This document shows positions 10,733 to 22,901 of a stretch of 64,000 bases of DNA, in pieces. Positions within the stretch are counted from its first letter, which is position 1. Each line of letters begins with the position of its first letter. The notes below the pieces were generated by a model. It was not told the origin of the DNA. It was given only the letters and a program-made list of their open reading frames with translations, and made no database searches. The stretch comes from Sesamum alatum (lineage: Eukaryota; Streptophyta; Magnoliopsida; Lamiales; Pedaliaceae): NCBI GenBank assembly GCA_034509735.1, contig JACGWO010000010.1, forward strand, positions 17,993,193-18,057,192, written 5' to 3'. A program made the position numbers and the translations under genes.

Positions 10733-11485
10733 TTAGGTTTTCTTACCAAGAGTGTGCTTGTTATTGTGCATCCAGACTTTGAGCACATGCCTCTTGACAC
10801 CCACTTCGCTGCAGAACTGCTGCACCAGTTCCTCATCCTGCTTCTGAATTTTCCAATCCAAACGCTCCGCTAAGTTCAGCATTTTATCCTTTTGTTCTTG
10901 CGTGAACTTCGTTCTGTACCTCTTCTTTCCACCGCTGCTGCTGGGGTTCGAATAATAGTCCTCCATCTCATCTCTCGACCCGCTTCCGGCGCCGCCTCCG
11001 CCACCGCCGGAGCTGGAGGGCAGAGCCAGCGGCGCCGCCCTCTGCTGCTGCTGGGGCGGAGCCACGTGGAGGTACCCACTTGGGCTGCGGTACCCGAAAT
11101 GCCCGTGTGGGTGGTGGGCCAAGAGTAGCTGCTGCTGGTGAGAACGCTGGTGGAAGACAAACCCCCCGCCGCCCTCATTTTCCCTCCGGTGGAAGTTGCG
11201 GTGGCAATTGCAGGCGGCGCACCTGAGTGATTCCAGAGTACCCTCCTCCCCCGCCGGCATGAACTCCCCACAGCCGTCCACGGCGTGCCCCCCGATGCCC
11301 ACCGCGTGGTTCTTCAAACACTCCTTGTATCTGGGCTTCCGCAGCGGCGCCGCCGCCGCCGCCTCCACCGGGCTCGGCATTTTAGTCGGTTCCCGGGCCG
11401 AGTTAGAATTCCCGAGTGAGTCATCGTAACTCGGTCCCAACCCAACCTCTCCTTCTTGCTCCTCTTCTTGATCCTCATACTCCAT
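10733..11485 (-). CDS. Zinc-finger homeodomain (ZF-HD) transcription factor
   Basis: A single uninterrupted 250-residue frame. An acidic N-terminus ([13 protein letters not shown]) precedes the ZF-HD dimerisation domain at about residues 52-101, with [35 protein letters not shown] and the spaced Cys/His pattern of the family. A Gln/His/Pro/Gly-rich linker (about 105-185) leads to the homeodomain at about 187-248. This has KKRYRTKFT at helix 1 and the recognition-helix signature KVWMHNNK. Length, single-exon coding region and domain order fit plant ZHD proteins, which homo- and heterodimerise through the zinc finger and bind AT-rich ATTA-containing DNA in the nucleus. All key residues are intact. 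GC content is far above its surroundings, as for a host exon. This is the only convincing host gene in the window. The exact ZHD orthologue cannot be set by eye, so I give no symbol. Confidence 0.95.
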   Translation of the reverse strand: MEYEDQEEEQEGEVGLGPSYDDSLGNSNSAREPTKMPSPVEAAAAAPLRKPRYKECLKNHAVGIGGHAVDGCGEFMPAGEEGTLESLRCAACNCHRNFHRRENEGGGGFVFHQRSHQQQLLLAHHPHGHFGYRSPSGYLHVAPPQQQQRAAPLALPSSSGGGGGGAGSGSRDEMEDYYSNPSSSGGKKRYRTKFTQEQKDKMLNLAERLDWKIQKQDEELVQQFCSEVGVKRHVLKVWMHNNKHTLGKKT

Positions 11486-13315
11486 CCCTTTTTAGCTTAA
11501 ATTCAGCTACTTAATTATCATATCTATCCCCTACATATATATATAGTAATAGTGTTTTAGATTTGTACACATGCATTACTAAACCCTAGCTAGGATAGAG
11601 TTACCGGCAACCGGAGCTACAGGTTTTCTCTCTTCTTGTTTTTTGAGTCTTATGGAAATATTTGAATTAATAGAAGTGAAGAAGATAAGATAATGTAATA
11701 TGAAGATAGTGTAAAGGGACTTTTATGGCCCACTACTTTTAAGAAGAATGTATGTCTAATTTGTTTGCAACTATGTATAGATAGGAAGTTCGTTGAAATA
11801 ATTCAATTTTAGCTTATAATTTAGTACAATTGTGTTATGAGTCTACCCTTTTTAATATTAATTGTAATTTAACCCAAATATTAGTTAGAATAAATAATTA
11901 ATTCGCACTTAGATGTTATTATGTAACTTATGCTAGCTATGCTAGTGATAATCCTGTTATGGGTTAGTTGTTTGCAAAAACTTCTGTTTTTGTGGTGGAA
12001 AAAAATATCGTACAAAGAAGTGAAGAAGAAATAAAATTTCTGTGAAGATCTGTTAAAAAGACACAATATTTAAATTTTACGAATTAATTATAAAGGTAAA
12101 AAGGTGTTTTCAACTTTTGATTTAGTTTTACATAATTTAAGTAACTTGAAAGAGAAAGTTCAAATATTCTATTTGACTTAATTTATGAAAAAAAAAAGGA
12201 AAAAATGATAAGTACCTTATACATATATATTATAGTACTCTCCACTTTTTCTTCTTAAATTAATTTTAAAAAGAGTTGACTAATAAAATCTTTCGATCAA
12301 TTAATTTCATTAACTGCTTAATAAGCTTATGAGAAGATAAATGGATAAATAATATTATATATATATTAGGACATAAAATTTATTCATTGAATTTGATTTG
12401 AGATTTTCTCTGGTCCTCTTTTACTTCTGTCCAACATGCGATCACCGGAGATAGCCGGTGGTAAAGCGGGGTGTTGGATTGACCTCTTTTCAACTGAAGG
12501 AACAAACTTTCACATTTAACTTTTAAGTTGGATATGGGGGTATTAACAGTAACGTACACGATTTTCAATTTTTAAGAAGGTATTATATTTTGTATTTTAT
12601 TTCACATTTTAAAAGAATATTTTATATTAGTGTGTGCATAATTATTTCAAATTTAAAAAAAATAATTCATAATTTTTTAAAAATATATTTTTAATTGAAT
12701 AAATGAAAATAGTAAATAAAATAAAAGAGTGTTATGATAAATATATTGAAAAAACAGTGCGAGAAGGGAAAAATATATTAAAGCTGGGAAGTAAGAAGAA
12801 ATCGAAGTTTAAGAAGACAGAAAAGTAAAAATTAGTGAGATAATTCTAAAAATTAAAAAGAAATGACATTTCAAAAAGTTAAAAACATAAAAAATGTTCT
12901 TCAATTATAATACTGCCAATCGAGACACATTAATTCGGTGGGTACTAATAATTTATGTGTTTTTTCTATTATATTTATTTAATTAAATCAAATAAAGTAA
13001 ATAATTCATCAAAAATGTTAAAATAAATTAGTTTTTAATGAAAATCGATCAGAAATATTATTGACATAACTAATAACTAAATAGAAGTCATTGTTTGTAA
13101 ATGAGATAAGTATACGCAAGGCCAATTTAGTTAACTAATATTTTGTCTACCAAAAATAGTTATTCTAATGGTTGATCGTAATAAATAGTATAGGTATATA
13201 TATATATATATATATATATTATTATAAATAAAACATATATATATATATATTATTATAAATAAAAATATAAAATATAATGTTTATACTAATATATATATAT
13301 ATATATATAAAGATT
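11486..13315. other. 5' region of the ZF-HD gene and AT-rich intergenic DNA
   Basis: Upstream of the minus-strand start. A TATATATATATG run at about 11536-11548 on the minus strand could serve as the TATA region, and CT-rich leader-like sequence lies near 11620-11640. Beyond about 11.8 kb there is only AT-rich sequence with TA microsatellites (about 13194-13220 and 13290-13310). No other gene was seen. Confidence 0.4.
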
Positions 13316-13455
13316 GTGACACCACTGCATTATTTTTTTATTATGCCGGTAATACTTTTTAACTTTGGTTTTTTCCTTCTACTCTTTCTTTCTTTCTTTT
13401 CTTTCTTTTCTTCTTTAGTGAAATGTGATGCATTAGTTTATATATTTTAGAGATA
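13316..13455. mobile_element. Helitron-related remnant
   Basis: The phrases TGACACCACTGCATTATTTTT, TTATGCCGGTAATAC, a TTTCTTTC tract and GTGATGCATTAGTTTATATATTTTA match the interior of the complete Helitrons at 31056-31342 in the same order. The TC...CTAG termini are lost. A possible 3' tail fragment (GCACGACAGTTAATT) lies near 14046. Confidence 0.45.
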
Positions 13456-13466
13456 ATTACCGTCCT

Positions 13467-13974
13467 CCCAAAAGTTTGATATAATTACACGTAAACTCTT
13501 ATGATTTGAAATATTACATTTAATTAATGCCCCTGACGTTTGTTTTCGTCTAACAACTAGATCCATCAATTAGTTAAAATTCATGAAATTTATAATTAGA
13601 AAAAATAATTGATTGAAAATATATATATCTATCCCTGATTAACTTATTATCAACTTATTATAACAGGTTAAATCTTTTTTAACTACTCTTATAAGAGTGG
13701 CGATATACCTCTCATACGCATTAACGTATAAACATGTATAAGGATAATTTGATCAAGAAAAAAAATTATTTGACCTACAATATTCAGTAATAAGTTAATC
13801 GGGGGCTATTATAAATTATCATTCAGTTTTTTTTTTCCTAATATAAGTAAATTTCATAAATTTTGACTAATGAATGAATCTATTTTTAAATGAAAACAAA
13901 CTTTAAAAGTACTAAATTTAATTTTTCAAATTATAAGGAATTTATATATCATTATATCAAAATTCAAAAAAAAT
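13467..13974. mobile_element. MITE with about 170 bp TIRs
   Basis: The left arm (AGTTTGATATAATTACA..., TTATGATTTGAAATATTA, GTTTGTTTTCGTCTAACA, AAAATTCATGAAATTTATAA) is found inverted in the right arm (ATTTTGATATAATGATA, TTATAATTTGAAAAATTA, GTTTGTTTTCATTTAAAA, AAAATTTATGAAATTTAC). A spacer of about 150 bp separates the arms. The element is non-coding; superfamily unknown. Confidence 0.6.
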
Positions 13975-14455
13975 AATAGTGTATTTATCCATATATTTTA
14001 TTTATAATATAATTTAAATCGTAAAAAACTTATTCATTAAATGTTCGCACGACAGTTAATTATAATATAAAAATTAGAAAAACAGCTACGCACCAAGATC
14101 CGCGGTGTTGCTTACGCGTCCATTGTGATGGAACTGTGGATCCCGAGTGAGGGCGGCGCGTTGAAAACAATGCAAGGGGATGGGTTTGGTGTTAGATTTA
14201 AATGTATGCAAGGAAGTATTATTAGAGAGGGATTTACATAGGAAAAAACAAATTTGTGGTTAGTGTTTAGCATTTAAGGGAGGTGGTGAGGAGGGAAGGG
14301 GGTGTTGCTGTTATTAATGTTACTGATATGAATGACGCCCTCCAGGCGTCAACCTTAATTAATGTTCCGCTGTCCGTATTCTCTCCTCCGGGATAAGATT
14401 GTCTTACCAAATTAGTTTTTATTTGATAAACTTAGAAATTAAATATATTATTTAT
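13975..14455. other. Intergenic, nothing recognised
   Basis: Moderately GC-richer than its neighbours around 14090-14400, but no long open frame, no family match and no repeat structure was seen. Confidence 0.3.
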
Positions 14456-15915
14456 GGAAAAATGGCATAAAACCCCCCATATTATGAAAATTTAGCTAAA
14501 AAATTCCTGTATTAAAAATATAGGTAAAAAAAATCCTGTGTTTTCTGAAATCTTGCACACGCTCTCCTTGCCGTTTGTTTGACTTAACAACGTTAATTTT
14601 TGTTCTAATTTCCCGTTATACCCTTGTACATTATAAATTATAGTTATCACAATGATCGTTGGTTTTCTTTGATCTCATCAGAATTGTTGGATCTAATCAA
14701 ATTTTAATAGCCATTGAAATGAACAGTCCAGATTATAAGTATTTTCAAAAAATATATTTTACATTTATATATAAACAAAAAAAAGTATCATAAAAATATA
14801 ATATATATATATACAAGTATAACATATATATATTACATATACATCGTGTATACACATATATAGATACACGCCGGTGGAGCTGGAGCGGCCCTCCACCGGC
14901 CGTCATCATCTAGGCGACGATGGGTAGGTGACAGGCGTCGTCGCCCAAGAAGCCTGGGTGCCGACACCAAAGCTAGGCGGACGACGACGCCCCTGGCCGC
15001 ACAGATCTGGACGGCGAGAGGCGGGAGAGAGGAGACAGTAGGCAAACGGGCATCATCGACTGAACAGGCGGAGGCGGACACTTGGAGGTGGATGTGAAGG
15101 TGGAGGCGCGAGGTGGGGGAGGAAGAGATGGTTAAGGAAGACGAAGCCTGTTCTGGGCTTTCATTTTTTTCTTTTTTTTAAACTATTTATTTTGTTGTTA
15201 TTTTGTTTTTTATTTTGAAAATTTAATATAATAAATTAATTAATTATATATTTTTATGTTTAAATATAATATATAAAAAATTAATTTATTTATTATAATT
15301 TATATAAATAATATAATTTAAAATATATTCAACACCAAATAATATAATTTGATTTTTCTATATGTAAAAGATGTATAATAATTTAATTTGATTTAAAAAT
15401 ATTTTTCACACATATATATTGATGAATATTAATTGTTTAGTCTTTATCCTATTTTTTTTAGTAAAATATTAAAAAATATAAAGCGGGACAATTGCATAAG
15501 ATAATTTACTGTAATTTATTTTCAATATTATAAAATATGTATAATAATTTAATTTGATGTAATAATACTTTTTACATATAAATATTGATGAATATTAATT
15601 TGTTTAGTATTTATTAAATTTTTATTAATAAAATTGGAAAAGATAAATAAATTAATAAAAAACAATAAAGAGATGGATAATTGCATAAAATAGGGGTAGT
15701 TTTATCATTTCAAAGAGGTCAAAGGCTGAAAATAGGTCAAAGTGTTATCCCACTCTCAATTCCGGCGCGTGTAAGTAACTCTCCATTTTTTTTAACGAAG
15801 AGGGTCTTTTTTGCAGAGTTTATAATTACATGGGGTCTTTTTTGGCTATTTAATTAACACAGGTAAGTTTTTAGCAATTTTCGCATAACAAAGGGAGGTG
15901 TTATGCAATTTTCCC
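14456..15915. mobile_element. Second Mutator-like / long-TIR element with GC-rich core
   Basis: The left end GGAAAAATGGCATAAAACC and the right end inverted (GGGAAAATTGCATAACACC) start TIRs of about 110 bp. These share 'TTATG(C)GAAAATTGCTAAAAA' and 'CCTGTGTT'-type phrases. The architecture parallels the element at 44-1344: AT-rich arms, an inner half with 'TTGGATCTAATC'-like words and a GC-rich core at about 14868-15150. A clean TSD is not visible. No transposase. Confidence 0.5.
14868..15150. other. GC-rich core inside the second MULE-like element
   Basis: A GC-rich island (CGCCGGTGGAGCTGGAGCGG start) within AT-rich arms. A minus-strand frame of 82 codons spans it, but its translation matches no family I know. 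It could be a captured exon fragment. Confidence 0.35.
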
Positions 15916-16244
15916 AAATTTGGTTTTATATGTAAACAATATGTGTATATATAATGAATCTTTTAAATAAAATTATCCCATTAAATAAAATGTTTAGATA
16001 CGAAAGTCCATGAAAACAGTTTTTTGTTTGAAAAAAATTATTCTATCATATTTGATTCTGAAAAATCTCAACGATTAACTATTACGCTATTTTTTTAACA
16101 TAATTATACTCTGTCTTCATACATTGAGAATTCTTTTTATTGAATTAAATTTTATTTTCTTTAACTGTGTTCATTTTGATAAGACATGTATAAGTTAAAG
16201 CTCAATTGAAGGAGATCATTACAACCCAAATCAAGATATTAAAC
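15916..16244. other. AT-rich spacer, nothing recognised
   Basis: AT-rich sequence without ORF or repeat structure that I could support. Confidence 0.3.
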
Positions 16245-16790
16245 CAAGGCTCATAAAGATGACACAAGCCGGTGCCCATTAGTAGGAGCATAGGCTGGAG
16301 CCTGTCAGCAAAATGACAGGTTGGAGCTTGTCAGCAAGGCCGGAGCTCGTCAGCAGGAGCATAGGTTAGAGCTTGTCAGCAGAAGGATAAGTCGGAGCTT
16401 GTTAGCAGGGTTGGAGCTTATCACCAGGAGCACAGGCCGAAACCCATTAGTAGGAGCACAGGCCGAAACTTGTTAGCAGGGTCGGAGCCCATTAACAGGT
16501 TCAAAGGTTGAAGCTCATCAGTAAGGTCGGCGCCCATCAGTAAGAGCATAGGATGGTGCATGTAAGTAGCATAGGAGCACAAGCCAGAGCATGTCAGCAA
16601 AAGCACATGCCGGAGCCCATTAGCATGGCTGGAGCCCATTGGCAGGAGCACAAGTCGGAGTCCATTAGTCAACAGGAGCATAAACCGGAAACCATCACTA
16701 GGGCCGGAGTCCATCATCAAGAGCATATGTTGGAGCCCATCAATAAGGTCATAGGCCAAAGCCTGTTAGGGGTTAGCAAGTTCATAGGCG
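16245..16790. repeat. Degenerate tandem repeat rich in GGAGC(C/T)NRTTAGCAG
   Basis: Units of about 30-50 bp of the form AGGAGCACAGGCCGGAGCCCATTAGCAG recur imperfectly more than ten times. A minus-strand open frame across it is a repetitive Leu-rich translation (GLRxVLLLxxG), evidently a by-product. A comparable module (Leu-rich 18-residue repeat on the minus strand) forms the tail of the gypsy fragment at 56840-57060. Both may therefore come from related retrotransposon tails. Confidence 0.6.
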
Positions 16791-18716
16791 ATAGCCATTA
16801 GTAGCTAAGCAATTCATCTTCAGGTCATCATAATAGCAAAAATATAGAATTTTCAAAAAACATAACAATGAAGCTTATCATAAAAGAAATACAAAAACAT
16901 CCATCATAAGCATAGATTTAAAACATAGGGTAACCATGCTATTATGACATGAAACTATGAAGAATCTTACTCAACCAGGCGCTATTTTTCTTGATCAATG
17001 AGTAAATATTCCTTCAGGTGCCTTTTGTTAAAATAGGTGACTAGAAAGCCAATTAAATTGGTTGTTTTAGGAATTATATGCCAGCCTTTATCAAATGTAA
17101 TATTATATTGTTGAATAGAGTATGTATTCATCGTTGGCTTAAGTATTTGCTGTGCTTATTACTTACATTGAACGACGTTTCAATATCACAATAAATGCTC
17201 ATAGACCAAATGGTTAAACTTATGGAATTGGGATGCGTATAGATTGGCGGCTAGGAAACCAACTCCTAAAGGTTGATCTGAAACATTCCAAGTCGAGGAC
17301 CTCGAGACTGGGTATCGAGTGTCTTATAGTGACTTGCATTAAGTATTGCAGTCACTGGGTAAATGTCGAGTTTCATCACTGCCACACGTAGGTCGTCTAT
17401 GCAATTTTAGTGGTTAGTTGGCAAGGTACTCGATATGTTGAACTGACTCGCGAGAATCATCATATGGAAGCCTTAAAGCATTGGCCGGTATGATTGGAAA
17501 GTTCTGATAGTACGGGATTAGTTATCGGACTTGAGGAATCATAACAATCGCGTGCATATGAAGTTTGTATCTTGAATCTGGCAAGAGGTGACTGTATCAT
17601 GAGATATGATCATTATAAGCTTTGTCAAGTACAATTGGGAGTATGTATCGAGGATGGTGGATTCCAAGGATTTTCCCCTGTCAGTATATGACAGAGATGT
17701 CTCCTATACGCTCTTAGATGATTTAGACTCTGAAAGCTTATGGCCTAGCAATTGACTGAGTGGGAAGAGATTTCTTTTGTCGATCAATAGAGTAAACTTA
17801 TCTCGAGTATGAAACATAGTTGCTTAGTCAAGGATGGGAACTGATTCCATGCCCTAGACTAAGGTGGGAAGACGGTCGATAGTAGGACCGTACCATATAA
17901 AACTCAGTGCCTAAAGGTTCACGCCAGCATTCACCTAGTCTCTAGTGCCATGGACTGTTGATAGACAGCCACCTATGGTGACATACATTTTTTTATTAAT
18001 GGTTAAATAAGAAATTATTAATTAAATTGGATGTGATTAATCAATTATGTTAGACACAAGACCAAATCTCACTGAGGGTGAACCTAAAGAGCCACACACA
18101 AATCATTATGGAAGTAGTGGAATTAATACTGGAAGAAACGAATTAATTTAATTGGATCAAATTAATTCAAGGAGAATATAAATAATTGAATCATTTATTC
18201 GAAAAGTCCATTGGATGGATGACCCAAGAATTAATTAATTGAATTAATTAATTTTGGACTTAGTACCTTTAAATTTATTGGATTAATTTATTAAGTTTGA
18301 TTTAGTTAATTGATTGAATCAATTAATTACTATTTGAATTTATGTTTATTTAATTAAATAAACATCTAAGTTTCAATAAAATTTAAAATTAATTGGATTA
18401 ATTTAAAACCCATGGATCTTCTTTGGACTTGATTTAATTTGATTAAATCTAAACCAGTCAAAATCGGTCTATGCTTGACGTTCAAGCCCAAAGGGTTAAA
18501 TTAAGTTGACAAGGAGTTGAAAATCCTCAATGTGAGCAATGGGATGGTTGGCCATGATGACTAGGTGGTGCACATATTGTGCGAAACAATTACACAATAC
18601 ACAAAACCACATCTCTCTCTTGCTTGCTCTCATAACTCACAACCATTACTCTCTTTGGAAGAGGAAAATCCTTCTCCATTCTCCTTTGGGTGTTCTATTT
18701 TAAACTAGGTCCAAGT

Positions 18717-20989
18717 TGTGACACCCCCTCCGTAATCACATCCATCTTACAAAGAACTCACATTTAATCCAATAAGACAACCAATGTTTTAATCCATATA
18801 TAATGTAGATATCACAACGGACATACGTCATAAAAAATTTGTAATTAATCCCCGACCTTAGCCATTATATTTATATAGGAAGGAGAAAAGTGAAGTTTCT
18901 ATTTATTACAAAATTAAGAAAAACAAATCCACTGAAAATCTCATATCTATGAAATTGTGTAGCTAGGGCTTCCAACTTAGGTTATCACTGTTGACCTACT
19001 TAATAATATTGGTGATCGGCTTATGATTAGCTAGTCATTGTGACTTATGTCCAAAAATATGGGGCAAAGATTGAGCTGCTCGATAAGTACAACTAGTCGA
19101 CTTATATCTTTATATATACACATACACATATGCAATAAGACAATTCTCATACAATTATATCAATCCACAAATATTATTTAATATGCAATCACCACAAAAT
19201 CATGAAATAACCAATACCACAATCATACATCAATCCACAGTACAATATATCTAGAATCATTGTTTATTTTATTAGGGCCCTGCTTACCCAAGCTGGAGTG
19301 CATCATTCAATGGTCTTTGCTGGCTATTATCACCTCAATCATAATATCTCGGCTATTATCATCCAATCATAATATCTCTTTTTTTCCTCGGTACCACACA
19401 TCACACAGCTCGTATGATACCCCATCATTAACGATACCACACAACACACAGCTCGTATGAAATCCCATCATCAATCGTATCACACAGCACACAGCTCGTA
19501 TGATATGTTACATCATCTCCCTTGATCAATGACAACACACAGCTCGTCATTAATCATATCATCATAAGCCATTGCAGTATGCCCCCAGTTAGGTAAGCCA
19601 TCTCTTTATCTCAATTCACAGTATTCTCATCAGATATCTCATCATTCAATTTCAATCCACAATAGAATAACATGACATTGCATGATTATTCATTCGTCTT
19701 TCTCACACCATAACTACATATACCATATAATGACAACTCCACATAACAACAATATAATCAAATAAATAACCATCGCAATCACGTATACAATACAAGAATT
19801 TATATCATATATATGAAATATATATAAATTCAACTAACTATACTCACATCAAATTCTTAAATGATTACATCAGTAAATAGAGTTGATCAATCCTCTACTT
19901 TATTCCGGTGCTATATATAATAAGTTATCATATATATATAATTAACATATCAAAAATATCGTAAATTCTGAATAAAATTACTAATAATATTCATATATTT
20001 TTCATAAATCTTTTAATATTTCACTTATATTTAAATTCAAACTTCTGTTCATTCCTCATATAAACAATTAGACATTATAAGCTTCCCTGATATATATATA
20101 TATATATATATATAATTTGTCTATGAACTCATAAGAATTTATTTTATCGAAGCCCTCGTACTTTTATAACTATCGTTCTCTATAACATCCTCAAAAGAAA
20201 TTACTATAAATACCCATATTTCTTTTTTAATAAATATAATATTACTCAAATACAATTTTCTAGTATTTCTCAAACATAATTTTCTACTATTCCTATTAAT
20301 TTTTGCCAATTCTTCACTATAATAATAATTATTTAAACACTATATATACAATTACGTATTTAGTTAATAACCCGATCAATTTGAATAATCCATTATAACA
20401 ACTACTAACTCTAATAAGTTATATAATTTTAAGTTATTGGCTATAATATTCCAGTCCAATTAACCATATACCCGAACACTAATTTGTATAAATGCTCAAC
20501 TTCATTAAATTTTCTGATTAAATTGTAAATCAAATAATACAAATCATATTTAATAAATGCACTAAGCAAGTAATGTAATTATATAAATTAATAATAATTT
20601 TAGAAATTAATCCTTACCTTGCCGAACGTCTGTTTGTTTTTCATTTTAATGTGTGTGTGTGTTTTAGTGTGTCTTCTGTTAATTGTGTGTTTTGTTGTGT
20701 GTGTGTGTGATCATTTAAAGCAGATTAAAAAGGTGGGTGCTGGCCTTGTAACCCGCACCCATCTTTATCTCTTTCTTTTTTTTTTTATAATTTTTATTAA
20801 AAATTACAACTTAGTCCCCAACTTTATTATATATATAATTTGACCACAAATATTTTATAAAGCTTCAATTTAGTTCCATCAAGTTTTAATATATATAAAA
20901 TTTTAATCTATAACTTATAATTAGATTTATATTTTCTTAATAATTATTAATTAGCCTCTCAATTAAGTATAAAATCTATGGACGTCACA
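18717..20989 (-). repeat. 3' LTR of the non-autonomous gypsy-type element
   Basis: This 2273 bp LTR contains a short tandem block at about 19390-19560 (unit ACCACACA..CACACAGCTCGTATGATA, about 46 bp, three to four copies) and a GT-rich tract near 20650. The short frame through the GT tract is not a gene. Confidence 0.9.
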
Positions 20990-21004
20990 ATTCTCCCCTC
21001 CTAA
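20990..21004 (-). other. Polypurine tract of the gypsy-type element
   Basis: On the minus strand the sequence reads AGGAGGGGAGAAT directly before the LTR start TGTGACGTCC, the position and composition expected for plus-strand priming. Confidence 0.8.
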
Positions 21005-21480
21005 TAAAAATTTCGTCCTCAAAATTTAATGAACATATTAGTTTCATGAAAATAAATTGAGAAACTTCTCTTTCATGTTTTCCTCAATTTCTCAAGTGAC
21101 TTCTACTACCACTTTCTTTGTTTAATAGTCAACAATAGTGTGTTTATGAGATAATTATTTCATTCGCAAAATAACGTCAAAACTCTCTAACGTTCACCAT
21201 AAACAGTTCCACCTGTAGTGTAACACCATCCACTACTACTAGACCAGATCTTGCAACATTACTAACTTGCATAACCCCACCAAGCAAGTGCATATACGCG
21301 TATATCATACTTTAGTGGTTCTATTTTACCATGTACAAATTAGAAGGACTCTTTAGGAACAACAGTGTGCTCACCTGACATTCCAGCCTATATGAAGCTC
21401 TCATTTAATTTCAGGTTCACAATATATGTTTTAAGTATTTAATAATACAATTCCTTACCAATTATCCCCAGATAATCTAA

Positions 21481-21497
21481 TCTCTGCTCTGATACCA
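21481..21497 (-). other. tRNA-Met primer-binding site of the gypsy-type element
   Basis: The minus strand reads TGGTATCAGAGCAGAGA five bases downstream of the LTR end. The first twelve bases are complementary to the 3' end of plant initiator tRNA-Met. Confidence 0.85.
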
Positions 21498-21502
21498 CCT
21501 AA

Positions 21503-22863
21503 TGTGACACCCCCTCTGTAATCACATTCATCTTACAAAGAACTCACATTTAATCCAATAAGACAACCCATGTTTTAATCCATATATAATGTAGATATCA
21601 TGACGTTTGTAATTAATCCTCGACCTTAGCCATTATAATTATATAGGAAGGAGAAAAGTGAAGTTTCTAGTTATTATAAAATTAAGAAAAAAAAAATCCA
21701 CTGAAAATCTTATATCTATGAAATTGTGTAGCTAGGGCTTCCAACTTAGGTTATCACTGTTGACCTACTTAATAATACTGGTGATCGGCTTATGATTAGC
21801 TAGTCATTGTGACTTATGTCCAAAAATATTGGGCAAAGATTGAGCTGCTCGATAAGTACAACTAATCGACTTATATATTTATATATACACATACACATAT
21901 GCAATAAGACAAGTCTCATGCTATTATATCAATCCACAAATATTATTTAATATGCAATCACCACAACATCATGAAATAACCAATACCACAATCATACATC
22001 AATCCACAGTACAATATATCCAGAATCATCGTTTATTTTATTAGGGCCCTGCTTACCCCAAGCTGGAGTGCATCACTCAATGGTCTTTGCCGGCTATTAT
22101 CACCTCAAATCATAACATCTCGGCTATTATCACCTCAATCATAATATCTCTTTTTTTCCTCGGTACCACACAACACACAGCTCGTATGATACCCCATCAT
22201 TAATGATACCACACAGCACACAGCTCGTATGATATCCCATCATCAATCATATCACACAGCACACAGCTCGTATGATATGTTATATCATCTCCCTTGATCA
22301 ATGACAGCACATAGCTCGTCATTAATCATATCATCATAAGCCATTGCAGTATGCCCCCCAGTTAGGTAAGCCATCTCTTTATCTCAATTCACAATATTCT
22401 CATCAGATATCTCCTCATTCAATTTTAATCCACAATAGAATATCATGACATTGCATGATTATTCATTCGTCTTTCTCACACCATAAACTACATATACCAT
22501 ATAATGACAACTCCACATAATAGCAATATAATCAGATAAATAACCATCGCAATCACGTATACAATACAAGAATGTATATCATATATATGAGATATATATA
22601 TAAATTCAACTAACTATACTTGCATCAAATTCTTAAATGATTACATCGATAAATAGAGTTGATCAATCCTCTACTTTATTCCGGTGCTATATATAATAAG
22701 TTATCATATATATATAATCAATATATCGAAAATATCGTAAATTCTGAATAAAATTACTAATAATATTCATATATTTTTTCATAAATCTTTTAATATTTCA
22801 CTTATATTTAAATTCAAACCTCTTTTCATTCCTCATATAAACAATTAGGCATTATAAGCTTCC

Positions 22864-22901
<38 letters not shown>

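Noticed and set aside
16421..16801. Open frames of 112 and 82 codons on opposite strands
   Set aside because: Both are produced by the tandem repeat; no family features.
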